A stretch of DNA of 64,000 nucleotides from Ignavibacteria bacterium. Its GTDB lineage: Bacteria; Bacteroidota; Ignavibacteria; OLB7. The stretch is taken from NCBI GenBank assembly GCA_020635205.1, contig JACKAE010000001.1, forward strand, positions 1,218,118 through 1,282,117, in the 5' to 3' direction. Below the pieces are notes generated by a model that saw only the letters and a program-made list of their open reading frames with translations, had not been told where the DNA came from and searched no databases. How positions within the stretch are numbered: the stretch's first letter is position 1; each line of letters begins with the position of its first letter. Positions 25,455-34,989 of the stretch are shown piece by piece. The position numbers were made by a program, and so were the translations under genes.

Positions 25455-26312
25455 ATGATGAACAGACACACACGACTCTTTACGTTCCTGTTGTTGGGGA
25501 CAATCATTCTTATCGGTTGCGGCAGTGGTGCGGAAAAGGAAGAAGGGGAGGCGGAAAACTTCACGGATACTATGGCGCACGAACATGCCGGGGACCATCC
25601 TGTTGGAAACGATGTGGCTTGGATGCAGCCAAGTGTTCCTGTGAAGGGGGAGGATGTTTCTTACGCATCCGAGGTGAAAGGCTACTTGGCAATCCCTGAA
25701 GAGGGGGAGAAGCCGACCGCAGGACTGATTGTGATCCACGAGTGGTGGGGATTGAACGACAACGTTCGAGCAATGACACGGCGTTTAGCTGGAGAAGGTT
25801 ACCTGGCACTTGCGGTTGACTTGTATGATGGAAACGTCGCCTCGGTTCCTGACAGCGCAAAAGTATATATGGGGAGTGTCATGCAGAATCCCGATGCCGG
25901 AGTTCAGAACATTGGGAAGGCAATTAGTTATCTGAAAGGGAAAGGGGCAACGAAGATAGGGGTGATCGGTTGGTGTTTCGGTGGTGGATGGTCGTTACAG
26001 ACGGCGATCAACTACCCGGATGATATCGCTGCCATGATTATGTACTACGGCCAGCTTGAGATGGATCTGGAGAAGTTGAAGAAATTGAAGATGCCGATTC
26101 TTGGGATTTTTGGTGAGAAAGATCAGGGGATCCCAGTAGAGCAAGTTGATAAGTTCGGAGCAGCACTGAACTCACTGAGTGCCAACGCCGCAATTCAGAT
26201 ATACCCGAATGCCGGACATGCCTTCGCCAATCCATCAGGAGAGCGGTATAACGAAGGGGCGGCAAGGGATGCCTGGGAGAGAACGTCGGCGTTCCTTAAA
26301 CAGAATCTGTAG
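25455..26312 (+). CDS. Dienelactone hydrolase family lipoprotein
   Basis: 285 aa. The lipobox LIGC (Cys 22) marks a lipoprotein, followed by an acidic Gly/Glu linker. The hydrolase domain has HEWWGLNDNVR, nucleophile GWCFGGGW (Cys 174), acid in GEKDQGIP (Asp 223) and AGHAFANP (His 255), the Cys-Asp-His triad of dienelactone hydrolases. The usual family member is cytosolic, so envelope anchoring is notable but common in this phylum. The substrate is unknown and no aromatic degradation genes are nearby. A strong hairpin ends the transcript. Confidence 0.9.
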   Translation: MMNRHTRLFTFLLLGTIILIGCGSGAEKEEGEAENFTDTMAHEHAGDHPVGNDVAWMQPSVPVKGEDVSYASEVKGYLAIPEEGEKPTAGLIVIHEWWGLNDNVRAMTRRLAGEGYLALAVDLYDGNVASVPDSAKVYMGSVMQNPDAGVQNIGKAISYLKGKGATKIGVIGWCFGGGWSLQTAINYPDDIAAMIMYYGQLEMDLEKLKKLKMPILGIFGEKDQGIPVEQVDKFGAALNSLSANAAIQIYPNAGHAFANPSGERYNEGAARDAWERTSAFLKQNL

Positions 26313-26353
26313 TTGAGTGTGAGAGTGCATGAGTGTGGGAGTGCGTGAGTATG

Positions 26354-26399
26354 TGAGTGGGAGACGTTCAAGTTGGGAACTTAGAACGTCTCCCACTCA
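26354..26399. terminator. Terminator hairpin between convergent genes
   Basis: A 16-bp stem (TGAGTGGGAGACGTTC / GAACGTCTCCCACTCA) continues after one unpaired A into AAGTT-GGG-AACTT. It separates the dienelactone hydrolase gene from the convergent subtilase gene. The preceding 40 nt are low-complexity GTGAG words starting just after the stop codon. Confidence 0.75.
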
Positions 26400-26451
26400 T
26401 TGCCGATAGCGTAAGGATTCTATCGTATCCTTCTTCGCGTCTTTGCGTGAC

Positions 26452-29385
26452 TTATATTCCCTCTCCAACTTCCATCTCAATCACCCGCTCACGATATCCT
26501 GATTCCTCAAACCGTAGGTCAAACAGTGGATAGTATCCCTCTGGAATCCCTCCCTCAAGTTCGGGAGCCTCTCCGGTGAATGTTCTGGGGATGTAGGGGT
26601 AAAAGAATCGCTCGCTGTAGCCGTTCAGGCGCTCGAAATCGGTAGGGCGCACGTGCTTCTCAATAATCTGGAACGGAATGGCGTCGGAGGTGGGATCGTC
26701 GAAATCTCTATCCTCTTCGGAGTCATCTACTCCCTCTTCTGTTGGAATTGCTGTGCCGAAAACAATTTCTAAGAAATACCACCGCTCCTCCTCGTCGCGA
26801 TAGAAGTTCGGCAGGAAAACCCACTCTTCCGGACCGTTGTAGACCTCTTGTGCCTGCGATTGCCCAGAAGAATCGACGAGGCGGATCATGATGTCGGTCG
26901 ACTGCATATATTCTTCCGGCGCAAAGCGGACGGCAAGCCAGAGTGCTCCGTCATGTTTGCCGACCTTTATCGGAGCACGGTAAAAGCTGTTCCTGATCGT
27001 GTCCCGAACTGTGCGACTATATCCTTTCAGCGTGTACTCTAACTTTCCTGCAATCGGTTCAGTCCCTGTGTTCTGTGCGGTTACGATCAGTTCGCTACTT
27101 CCCTTTGTCGCATTGGGTTTTGCATCGATGTCGAGCATGATCGGCTCAACCGTCAACGTAAATTCTCCATCTCCTCCTCCCCCCTCCATCGGGTCGGCTT
27201 GAATGATAACTTCGATGATCCCTTCTCCCAGAACGTCGCTCGATATGGTGCTCTCTCCCTCGGTTCGTTCACTTCCTCTGATGTGGGGGAGATACCCCTG
27301 CGCCTTCCCGAACCGGTCAGTAATTGTTCCCGAGAAGATAGAGTGAGAGCCTTTCGGCAGAGTGAGCGTAAACGTCGTCCCTAAGGCTCCGCTCGGAATT
27401 GCGAAGTAAAATCGTTTTGTCTCACCCGACTTCAGTTTGTGTGAACCGGTGGTGACTTTGTAGCTGTTCTCAGGCGAGAAACGATAGGGAAGGATGAGAG
27501 TATTCAATAACTCGAACTCCACTTCATCTGCCGGTGTTGGCTTCTTCCCCTTTGCCCGACGGGCAACGATCTTTCCAGAGTAGAGCCCCGGCTCAGTCAT
27601 TTTCGTCCGATCATACACCACTTCAACTTCTACATCATCATCTCCTTTAATGTAGACTGTCTTCTGAATGGTCTTCATCCAAGGGGCAGTTGATTCGAGA
27701 GTGAAAGGGCGGAAGAAGTCTTTTTCCGAGGTTGTTGATTCGTAGGCTTTCACATCACGACGGGAGATGTAGAATGTCTGTCGCCAGTCGCCATCCGGCA
27801 GGAAGCCACTTCGCCAAAACGAGGTAAATCCTTCGTTGTCTGGGTAGAAGGGGGAGAAGGTGGATATCTCATATTCCTGAAAGCTGTCAGCATATCCTGT
27901 CCGTTTCCAGCGGCGAAGCGTCTCCCACGCCCGACCTACGTTTACAACCCCACCCCCTTGCTCTATCAGAGCATAGCCGGGGAGAGGGTTTGCAGACTGA
28001 CGAAGTGCTCGACGAATTAAGCCTTGACCCGGAGTCCAGCTTGGGAACTCTTGTTTAGCTGCACTCAGCAGCAGAGCAACAACACCGGCTGTGTAAGGGC
28101 TTGCCATCGAAGTACCACTTGCCCGCATGTCGAAGGAGAAGCGGGGGATAGTACTGATGGCTGTTCCCGGAGCAACAACATCGGGTTTGTCGACTTCGCC
28201 ACCACGGGAGGAAAAATCCCAAAGTATGTCTTGATCGATTACTGCCCCGTATGAGTCCCTTCCAATCCCTTTCGGCAGAAGTGCTCCCACAGCTATCGTT
28301 TGCGATGCCGACGCAGGAATGCCAACAGTGGAGATGCCCGGCCCTTCGTTCCCAGCCGACGTTACGACGTAGAGGTTCGGGTGCTCTGGAATCAAATCGT
28401 TGATGTACTCTTCCATCGCAGCCTTCCCTTCGTATGCTGAGCCAATACCGAAACTCATGTTGATGAGTACTGGAACTCCTTCACTTTCAAGCGAGTCGGC
28501 GAGGTGAGCGGCATAGTCATAAGCACGCTTCATTGTTCCGGCAATCGTGAGATCGTCGTTCGGATCGCTGGAGAACTTCACGGAGATCAACTGTGCTCCC
28601 GGCGCTACGCCGTTGAATCCCGGCTCATCGTTGATTTCGTATCCGGCGGCAATGCCGGCGACGTGCGTTCCATGTCCCCCCATATCGTAGTGGAAGGTGA
28701 CGCTCTTCAGTTCTGAATTAATCTCAGCACCTACCGTTATCGGAGAGTCGCTGTAGTCATTCTTCTGAGGGAAAGTAAAAGTCTCCCGATCTTCCCGATA
28801 GCTTCTCAAATTTGTTTCTCCTTCGAGACTTTCATCTCCGTCGGCATCAACAACAACGTGCCAACCATCTGGCCCTTGATAGAGGAGTGTGCCGAAGAGC
28901 GTAGCAGATTCACCATCTCCATCAAAGTCCCGAATGCTTGAATTTTGATAGCGTGACTCATCCATCACACCGATATACCACATGTCGTCAATCGGCTGTG
29001 GGTCGAGCGTCGTGAACTGCTTCAGTTCAACAGAAACTTTGTCGGAGCGGAGCTTATCTCCATCGCGACGGGCTGGATAGAATTGAACAAGGTTCGAGCC
29101 GGAGACATCAACTAAGTCGATTACTTTCGGTTCACCCGTTGATGTCTGCTGTAGGCCGGGAATCGAGGGATCAATCCCCGTATCCAATATCAGCACCAAC
29201 ACTCCTCGTCCGTCGTAAGTTGGGTTGTTTATCAGGAACGTATCGATCCCCGCAGTGGAGAGAGACATGAAATTCCATGGAGGAAGGTAGGGGACGCCGG
29301 ATATAGAATCTCCCTGCTCTTGCGCAGTGAGAGAGACTCCTAAGAGGAAGAGGAAGGGCAGAATAAATGTTCGTCTGTTCAGCAC
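26452..29385 (-). CDS. Exported subtilisin-family (S8) peptidase, large, TPPII-like spacing
   Basis: About 977 aa from GTG 29385, which starts a clear signal peptide (LNRRTFILPFLFLLGVSLTAQ). The frame extends to 29607 but those 74 residues are unlikely to be translated. The triad is intact: Asp 68 (LILDTGID), His 238 (GGHGTHVAGIAAG), Ser 426 (ASGTSMASP), with oxyanion Asn 346 (SAGNEGPG). The 170-residue insert between Asp and His resembles tripeptidyl-peptidase II. The long C-terminal half is beta-rich (VYIKGDDDVEVEVVYDRTKM, IPSGALGTTFTLTL) and probably contains Ig-like or jelly-roll domains. No T9SS sorting end is visible. It is followed 187 nt downstream in map order by the FG-GAP protein gene on the same strand. 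Confidence 0.9.
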   Translation of the reverse strand: MLNRRTFILPFLFLLGVSLTAQEQGDSISGVPYLPPWNFMSLSTAGIDTFLINNPTYDGRGVLVLILDTGIDPSIPGLQQTSTGEPKVIDLVDVSGSNLVQFYPARRDGDKLRSDKVSVELKQFTTLDPQPIDDMWYIGVMDESRYQNSSIRDFDGDGESATLFGTLLYQGPDGWHVVVDADGDESLEGETNLRSYREDRETFTFPQKNDYSDSPITVGAEINSELKSVTFHYDMGGHGTHVAGIAAGYEINDEPGFNGVAPGAQLISVKFSSDPNDDLTIAGTMKRAYDYAAHLADSLESEGVPVLINMSFGIGSAYEGKAAMEEYINDLIPEHPNLYVVTSAGNEGPGISTVGIPASASQTIAVGALLPKGIGRDSYGAVIDQDILWDFSSRGGEVDKPDVVAPGTAISTIPRFSFDMRASGTSMASPYTAGVVALLLSAAKQEFPSWTPGQGLIRRALRQSANPLPGYALIEQGGGVVNVGRAWETLRRWKRTGYADSFQEYEISTFSPFYPDNEGFTSFWRSGFLPDGDWRQTFYISRRDVKAYESTTSEKDFFRPFTLESTAPWMKTIQKTVYIKGDDDVEVEVVYDRTKMTEPGLYSGKIVARRAKGKKPTPADEVEFELLNTLILPYRFSPENSYKVTTGSHKLKSGETKRFYFAIPSGALGTTFTLTLPKGSHSIFSGTITDRFGKAQGYLPHIRGSERTEGESTISSDVLGEGIIEVIIQADPMEGGGGDGEFTLTVEPIMLDIDAKPNATKGSSELIVTAQNTGTEPIAGKLEYTLKGYSRTVRDTIRNSFYRAPIKVGKHDGALWLAVRFAPEEYMQSTDIMIRLVDSSGQSQAQEVYNGPEEWVFLPNFYRDEEERWYFLEIVFGTAIPTEEGVDDSEEDRDFDDPTSDAIPFQIIEKHVRPTDFERLNGYSERFFYPYIPRTFTGEAPELEGGIPEGYYPLFDLRFEESGYRERVIEMEVGEGI

Positions 29386-29572
29386 GGTCGTTGTCTGTTC
29401 GTCTGTATCAGTTGAGATTGAGAAAGCAAAAGACGAAGATAGGGAGGAATAGAGTAGGTAGAGGTGAAAAAAGAATGCCCACTCTTCTCGGCTGTTTGAA
29501 GAGTGGGCGTTGAATGAATATCTAACCGAAGTTCGGTGCGGCGATCTCTCCCTCCCTTTCCCTACACTCTCT

Positions 29573-31522
29573 CTATTGGAGAATGAATGAGCAGCTTTGC
29601 ATCCCATCCTCTCCTTCGATGCGGACGATATATCGTCCCGGCGTTAAATCCTTCACAGAGATATCAACAGAAGAGAGTCCTGTAGCAATAGAGTAGCTTT
29701 GCACCTGCTTTCCGAGAAGGTCGACAATCGTGGCTGATCCTGTGTGGCGCAACGCTACTGGTAGGTGGAGAGTAATGCGGCCGTTGGCTGGGTTTGGAGT
29801 TACCACAAGCTGAGATGTTGACTCAAGCTCCTCTTCTACGCTACTAACGTTCCCTTCTATTGTGATAATCTGATTGATCGGAGGATTTTCGATAATAGTT
29901 GGCTCTACTGAAAGGGAAGGCCAGCGAACGACAATTCGCTCAATCGTCTCGTTCGTACCGAGACCGAAGTTGCGGATCAACGGCTGTTGCCCTCCGAAGT
30001 GTCCGTGCCCAGCCGTCAACTCTTGGGTTTGCGTTACTCCTCCTGCTGTCACCATAATCCGCGCACCAATTGCATTTCGGTTCACATTCTCCGGGGCTTT
30101 TAGCCTTACGCCGACCCAGTTGTTCTGGTTGCCGATATTATTCTCGAGCAGTCGAATTATGTTGTTCTGATTTTTGTTCGTGTTGACAACGATCAGGAGG
30201 TCGTCGTCGCCGTCCAAATCAAAGTCGATTACCTCGCTTGCTCCCGGAGCTAAAAGTGAATCGCTCAATCCGAGGGATGCCGTAATGTCATCGAATCTAT
30301 TCGAAGCATTTTGCTTCAAGAAATAGGCTCGCTCTGTTCCCGCTTGGTTGGCCTGCGGGTATTGCGATTGGTTGATTACTAAGTCGAGGAGACCATCATT
30401 GTCGAAGTCAATCCAAGAGCCACTCATATCACCGATGTGTGCAGTGGAAGGGGCACTCCGCTTAATGCGAGTGAGAGACCAAGTGAGTTCATAGTTGTTC
30501 TCTGCTCCTCCATTGATTGCAAGGCCAGTTCGATCTTCGCCCAAACCATATCCACCGTGAACGAGAACTTGAAGAATGTCCATATCGCCGTCGTTGTCGA
30601 AGTCGGCTGGCATTGCTTCCCACTGGCAGAGTGCCTGCCCGTTATCCCCTCCCCGGTGCTGTGAACTATAGTTGACTTCCTTGGCAACGTCGGTGAATGT
30701 TCCGTCGCCATTGTTCTTCCAGAGGCTTCCAGATGTTCGGCAGTAGGGGGCAGTGATGATGTCTGGCCAGCCGTCGTTGTTCCAGTCGCAAATGTTCGAG
30801 CCGTAGAGAGGTTGTGCAATTGAAGAGATATTGCTTGCTGCCGAAACATCGGTGAACGTGCCATCCCCGTTCCCTTGAAAGAGATAGTCAGGCATATAGA
30901 TAGATGGAACCGATGTGTGGTCGAACGAGAATGTGCCTATGTAGAGGTCGAGCTTGCCGTCGAGATTGTAGTCGAGGAAGGCTGTGTTCGTTGCGTTCAT
31001 CTTGTCGAAGGTGGCAATCTCGCTCACGGGCATTAACGTGAAGTGGCCTTCGCCGTCATTTAACATCACTACAGCTTCATCTTCTGGCATTGTGTAGTCT
31101 GCCTTATTGTAGTAGAAACGTGCGGTCACTAAGTCAACGTCGCCGTCATTATCGATGTCGGCCAGTGCTCCTACGTCGGCTACCCGACCATCAATTTCAG
31201 GATTGTGGTTCGCGTTGATCCCTGACTCTTCGGTGAAGTCCACAAAGATTCTATCGCTCTTCGTTCCAAGCTCAGGATCAGCAGGAAGGTTCAACCAAAG
31301 GCTCAACTGATTTCGCTTGTTGATGCCGTTGATAATCATTAGGTCGGGATACTCATCTCCGTTAACGTCAGATACGTAAAGTCTCCAAGCTGGAACGCTG
31401 TCGAATCCAACCGACTCGGTGATGTCGTCGAACCAATTCTCGTCCTGCCCTTGCGCAGTAACACCCGATGTGATAAGGGAAGCAACGATACAAGCCAGTA
31501 GTAAGAAATAGCCTCTGTTCAT
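29573..31522 (-). CDS. FG-GAP/VCBS repeat protein with ASPIC domain and T9SS sorting domain
   Basis: About 649 aa from ATG 31522 (MNRGYFLLL), preceded by AGGA; signal peptide ending near VTAQ. Repeated calcium-binding-type blades, e.g. DVNGDEYPDLMIIN, DIDNDGDVDLVTARF, DYNLDGKLDLYIG, DWNNDGWPDIITAP, DFDNDGDMDILQVL, DFDLDGDDDLLIVV, form a seven-blade integrin-like propeller. Next comes an ASPIC/UnbV region (NAIGARIMVTAGGVTQTQEL, then FGLGTNETIERIVVRWP) and a type A T9SS end (VTPNPANGRITLHL to YIVRIE and a FILQ terminus). It is thus secreted by T9SS to the cell surface. Function is probably binding or adhesion; no enzyme signature is seen. Confidence 0.9.
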   Translation of the reverse strand: MNRGYFLLLACIVASLITSGVTAQGQDENWFDDITESVGFDSVPAWRLYVSDVNGDEYPDLMIINGINKRNQLSLWLNLPADPELGTKSDRIFVDFTEESGINANHNPEIDGRVADVGALADIDNDGDVDLVTARFYYNKADYTMPEDEAVVMLNDGEGHFTLMPVSEIATFDKMNATNTAFLDYNLDGKLDLYIGTFSFDHTSVPSIYMPDYLFQGNGDGTFTDVSAASNISSIAQPLYGSNICDWNNDGWPDIITAPYCRTSGSLWKNNGDGTFTDVAKEVNYSSQHRGGDNGQALCQWEAMPADFDNDGDMDILQVLVHGGYGLGEDRTGLAINGGAENNYELTWSLTRIKRSAPSTAHIGDMSGSWIDFDNDGLLDLVINQSQYPQANQAGTERAYFLKQNASNRFDDITASLGLSDSLLAPGASEVIDFDLDGDDDLLIVVNTNKNQNNIIRLLENNIGNQNNWVGVRLKAPENVNRNAIGARIMVTAGGVTQTQELTAGHGHFGGQQPLIRNFGLGTNETIERIVVRWPSLSVEPTIIENPPINQIITIEGNVSSVEEELESTSQLVVTPNPANGRITLHLPVALRHTGSATIVDLLGKQVQSYSIATGLSSVDISVKDLTPGRYIVRIEGEDGMQSCSFILQ

Positions 31523-31582
31523 TGTAGTCCTGTCTGAAATTATGTTCTCGTAGCAGCTTTCTGGATTGCAGAGCAACAGAGT

Positions 31583-33397
31583 CTATTTGCTCTGATGTTC
31601 GTCAATCTCTTCAATGATTTCTGTTGATCGATCTTCGACACTCGCCTCGCTCTCTTCTCCTTCCCGACCCTCTGCCACAGTCGGTTTCCGTTTCAAGAAT
31701 TTTGGAAGGTGATCCAGCGCACCAGCGATTCCATGCCGTTCAGTCTCTTCAAGCGTTGGAGCAATCTGTGTGACTTCAATTACTTCAGGAGCCAGCGGGA
31801 GTCGAACAATAAAGGTGCTGCCGCTTCCCGGTTGACTTTCCACACGGATATCTCCTTCGTGTGCTAACACTGTCCACTCCACAATCGAAAGTCCAAGACC
31901 AACTCCCCCCTGCGCACGGCTTCGAGCTTTGTCAACGCGGTAAAATCGGTCGAAGATTTTCTTCTGATCTTCGTTGCTGATTCCGATTCCTGTATCGCGC
32001 ACCCGCACTTCTGCGACCTCACCATCGCGGTGAAGAGTGAGTGAGATTGCCCCGCCATGGGGAGTATACTTCACTGCGTTATCTAAAAGGTTGAGGAACA
32101 TCTGGTACATACGGGGATGATCCCCTTGCACAACCATTCGCCCCTCCTCGTGGCGGTAGGTGATTGAGAGTTCTTTCTCTGCTCCGAGAATTGCTGTGGC
32201 GTCGGCTAAGTCGGTGAGCATTTCGTTCAGGTCAATCGTGTCGTTGCTCAGGCGAATGCGACCCATGTCGGCGCGAGATAGTAGGAGCAGATCCTCGACC
32301 ACGCGCGACATGCGGAGCGTCTCTTGCAGTGCGCTGGAGATCACTTCCTGATATTCTTCTTTAGTTCTGGCCGAGCGGAGTGCCAACTCCAGTTCACCTG
32401 TTAGGATTGTGAGGGGGGTACGCAGTTCGTGTGATGCGTCGGCAGTGAACTGTCGGATGCGACCGAACGAGCTTTCCAGACGAGAGATCATGTCGTTCAG
32501 CGTCTCCGTTAAACGCTTGATTTCGTCGTTCGATTTCTTTACCGGAAGGCGGCGCGAAAGATTGCTTGCGGTGATCTCTTGCGCGGTTCGTGCTAACTCA
32601 TCTACTGGGTGAAGCGAAGCTCGGGCAAAGAACCACCCACCAATTGTCGACACCAGCAGAACGACGGGGATCAACAGCATCAGCGTTTGAAGGAAGTCAT
32701 CAATCGAAGACTGAAGCTCATCGTATGGGTAGGCCACAGCGATTAGAGCCGAGCGTGATTTTGCGAGTGCAACCCGAATTGTTTGATCTTTCGGCTTGCC
32801 GTCGGAGTCGGGAGTTACTCGCGTTATCGTAATCGTTTCGAACTGTGCTTCCGATGTGTCTGCTGTTTTCAGGAATGTCTCAGATAAACGCATGGTATCC
32901 GATCCGAGACTTGCCGACTTGTAGACAATTGCGCCAGTTGTGTCCATGATCTGCACCATGAAGTTGCGCGGATTCAACACGACGTATTCGGTGATCGAAG
33001 TCCAGACATTGTCGACAGCTTCAGATTTTGCCCCGGGAGAGTTATCCGATTTTTCTGCTGGTAGAGGTTGAATTGAGGGGATATCTGAGTCGGTATCTTT
33101 TGTGGAATCGATCTCTCGGAAATACTCAAGTTCTGGCTGCCCTGTGTCGGCAGATTTAGAAGCAGCAATCAGTTTCCTATTCCGTTCACGTCGCTCTTGT
33201 GGACTTAGCTGCGCTTCTTCTGCGACCTTCTTGATCTTCGAGTCGAGTCCTTGCACAGCTTTGTTCAGGGCAACGTCGAGACCAGTGGTTAATTGGTTGG
33301 AGAGGGAGCGGTAGTTCAGTGCTCCGAAGACAGCTAATGAGATTGCCATCACCAGACCAAACCAGAGTGTAAGTTTTGCGCGAAGAGAGAGATTCAT
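31583..33397 (-). CDS. Membrane sensor histidine kinase
   Basis: 604 aa. TM1 (about 10-28), a periplasmic sensor of about 210 residues rich in Lys/Ser with no known domain, TM2 (LMLLIPVVLLVSTIGGWFFA, about 239-258), HAMP, phospho-acceptor DASHELRTP (His 323), then ATPase motifs NLLDNAVKYTP, DTGIGIS and GVGLGLSIV. The C-terminus carries a 60-residue charged tail beyond the ATPase domain. Encoded downstream of its OmpR-type regulator with a 146-nt gap that holds a G-quadruplex motif. The stimulus is unknown. Confidence 0.93.
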   Translation of the reverse strand: MNLSLRAKLTLWFGLVMAISLAVFGALNYRSLSNQLTTGLDVALNKAVQGLDSKIKKVAEEAQLSPQERRERNRKLIAASKSADTGQPELEYFREIDSTKDTDSDIPSIQPLPAEKSDNSPGAKSEAVDNVWTSITEYVVLNPRNFMVQIMDTTGAIVYKSASLGSDTMRLSETFLKTADTSEAQFETITITRVTPDSDGKPKDQTIRVALAKSRSALIAVAYPYDELQSSIDDFLQTLMLLIPVVLLVSTIGGWFFARASLHPVDELARTAQEITASNLSRRLPVKKSNDEIKRLTETLNDMISRLESSFGRIRQFTADASHELRTPLTILTGELELALRSARTKEEYQEVISSALQETLRMSRVVEDLLLLSRADMGRIRLSNDTIDLNEMLTDLADATAILGAEKELSITYRHEEGRMVVQGDHPRMYQMFLNLLDNAVKYTPHGGAISLTLHRDGEVAEVRVRDTGIGISNEDQKKIFDRFYRVDKARSRAQGGVGLGLSIVEWTVLAHEGDIRVESQPGSGSTFIVRLPLAPEVIEVTQIAPTLEETERHGIAGALDHLPKFLKRKPTVAEGREGEESEASVEDRSTEIIEEIDEHQSK

Positions 33398-33506
33398 GTA
33401 TAGTGGTTAACAGTGAGTATGCAAGACTATTTTTGATTTCGGAATTCGGATTGAGGTTACGCAGTAAAGTGTGGAGCTTGGCACCAGGTTCAAGCCAACA
33501 CATCTT

Positions 33507-33538
33507 CCCCAATCCCCAATCCCCAATCCCCAATCCCC
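33507..33538 (-). repeat. ATTGGGG tandem repeat, G-quadruplex motif
   Basis: Five CCCC tracts separated by AAT on the plus strand. On the coding minus strand this is (GGGGATT)n with five G4 tracts and 3-nt loops, a textbook quadruplex sequence. It begins 5 nt after the response-regulator stop and lies 110 nt before the kinase start, inside the presumed bicistronic mRNA. Confidence 0.85.
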
Positions 33539-33543
33539 AATCC

Positions 33544-34239
33544 TCAATTTCCCTCTTCTCCCTCTGGTGGCTTCTCTCGCATCACGTAGCCGACGCCACG
33601 TATCGAGTGGATTAGTCGAGGGCGATTGTCGACCTCAATCTTATTCCGAAGTCGGTTGATGTAGACATCGACAAGGTTCGACTCGATATCAAAATTATAG
33701 TTCCAGACATGTTGCGTGATTACCGAGCGGCTCAGCACACGATCTGCATTCCGCATCAGATATTCAAGCAGAGCATATTCGCGGGCCGTCAGTTCAATAT
33801 CTTCTTCGCCACGCTTTGCCTTGTGGCTGATAGTGTCGAGTACAAGATCACCAACTTCAAGCTGTGTTGCTTTGTCTACGGTGGATCGGCGGAGCATAGA
33901 ACGAATGCGAGCCGTTAACTCCTCAAAGTGGAACGGCTTTGCCAAGTAGTCGTCAGCCCCGGAATCGAGGCCAATCACTTTATCTTGAATTGTTCCCTTA
34001 GCTGTAAGGATCAGCACTGGTGTGCGGATACCTCGGGCGCGAAGTTCACGCAAGATGGAGATCCCATCCCGTTTCGGGAGCATTAGGTCTAAGACAATCC
34101 CCTCATACTCACCTGCGAGAGCCATCTCTAACCCTTCCTCTCCGTCGTAGGCGGCGATAATCTCGTACCCCTCCTCCTGCAATCCTTTCGTGATGAAATT
34201 TGCAACCTTGATTTCGTCTTCAATTACCAGAATGGACAT
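33544..34239 (-). CDS. OmpR/PhoB-family response regulator
   Basis: 231 aa. Receiver domain with acidic cluster EDE (7-9), phosphorylated Asp 51 (VLDLMLPKRDG) and Lys 101 (AKPFHFEEL), then a winged-helix DNA-binding domain (ELTAREYALLEYL, SNLVDVYINRLRNKIE, IRGVGYVM). It controls transcription in response to the histidine kinase encoded next. The stop codon is followed at once by the ATTGGGG array. Confidence 0.95.
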   Translation of the reverse strand: MSILVIEDEIKVANFITKGLQEEGYEIIAAYDGEEGLEMALAGEYEGIVLDLMLPKRDGISILRELRARGIRTPVLILTAKGTIQDKVIGLDSGADDYLAKPFHFEELTARIRSMLRRSTVDKATQLEVGDLVLDTISHKAKRGEEDIELTAREYALLEYLMRNADRVLSRSVITQHVWNYNFDIESNLVDVYINRLRNKIEVDNRPRLIHSIRGVGYVMREKPPEGEEGN

Positions 34240-34437
34240 AAGCGTAACAGTTGTGTTGGATACGTTCTGGACAAAGTAGAACTCAGTGGGGAAAGGGCAA
34301 AATGGAAAATGTAGAAATCCTCTTCTCTCGGCTGATCTCCTGTACTCTTCGCTTGCCCCCGCAAATCCTTTTCCCGATATTCATAGGCAATGTTTATAAC
34401 TACACGTGCAGTATCTAATAATTTAAATCTGATTCCT
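34240..34437. other. Divergent promoter region
   Basis: The 198-nt gap between the regulator gene (minus) and the secreted hypothetical gene (plus). On the minus strand TACTTTG lies near 34275, one base short of the TAnnTTTG box. No gene is visible. Confidence 0.35.
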
Positions 34438-34989
34438 ATGGTTCGATCGCTACTTCTTCTCTTCTCCCTTGCTTTGCTCAGCTCACCGTTACTTCGCAGT
34501 CAGGTTCGTCAGGTCGACCTGAAGGAAATGATTGAGTCTTCCGGGATGATCTTTGCTGGTGTTGTTACTGAAGTGGAAGGGGGGGAGGATGAAAACGGAG
34601 ACATCGTTACCTGGACAACGTTTCGGGTCGAGTCGCCAATTCGGGGAGTGATTCCAGGCTCGGTAAAAATCAAGCAGTATGGTGGCATTACGAGCAAGGG
34701 AACGATGACGTTGGCTCACATGCGCTACTTCGTTGAAGGGGAGCGAGTGCTCGTGATGCTCTATCCTGCAAGTGATCTCGGGTTTACCAGTCCAATTGGG
34801 ATGGGGCAAGGAGTTTGGAGCGTAAACGATCGAGGAGAACTCCAAGGAGTCTCTCCACAACTATTTTCCAACATAGAAGAAGTTGCAAAGAAAGAGGAAG
34901 CTCTTCCCGACTCGCGTGGGCACGTCCTTCTTTCAAAGATGATTTCTCTGATTCAAACTTTGACCCAGAGCGGGGGAGGTAATCAGTGA
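34438..34989 (+). CDS. Secreted hypothetical protein preceding a matrixin
   Basis: 183 aa from ATG 34438 (MVRSLLLLFSLALLSSPLLRSQ), which begins a signal peptide; ATG 34390 adds 16 unlikely residues. The mature part has a beta-rich core with GMIFAGVVTEVEGG and TWTTFRVESPIRG, then ERVLVMLYPASDLGF. This pattern resembles small proteins of unknown function encoded next to matrixin-like proteases. Its stop overlaps the GTG start of the metalloprotease gene (GTGA), so the two are coupled and probably work together, for example as chaperone or inhibitor, which is inference. Confidence 0.75.
   Translation: MVRSLLLLFSLALLSSPLLRSQVRQVDLKEMIESSGMIFAGVVTEVEGGEDENGDIVTWTTFRVESPIRGVIPGSVKIKQYGGITSKGTMTLAHMRYFVEGERVLVMLYPASDLGFTSPIGMGQGVWSVNDRGELQGVSPQLFSNIEEVAKKEEALPDSRGHVLLSKMISLIQTLTQSGGGNQ

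Noticed and set aside
33507..33543. Short tandem repeat considered as a CRISPR fragment
   Set aside because: The unit is 7 nt with no spacers and no cas genes nearby.
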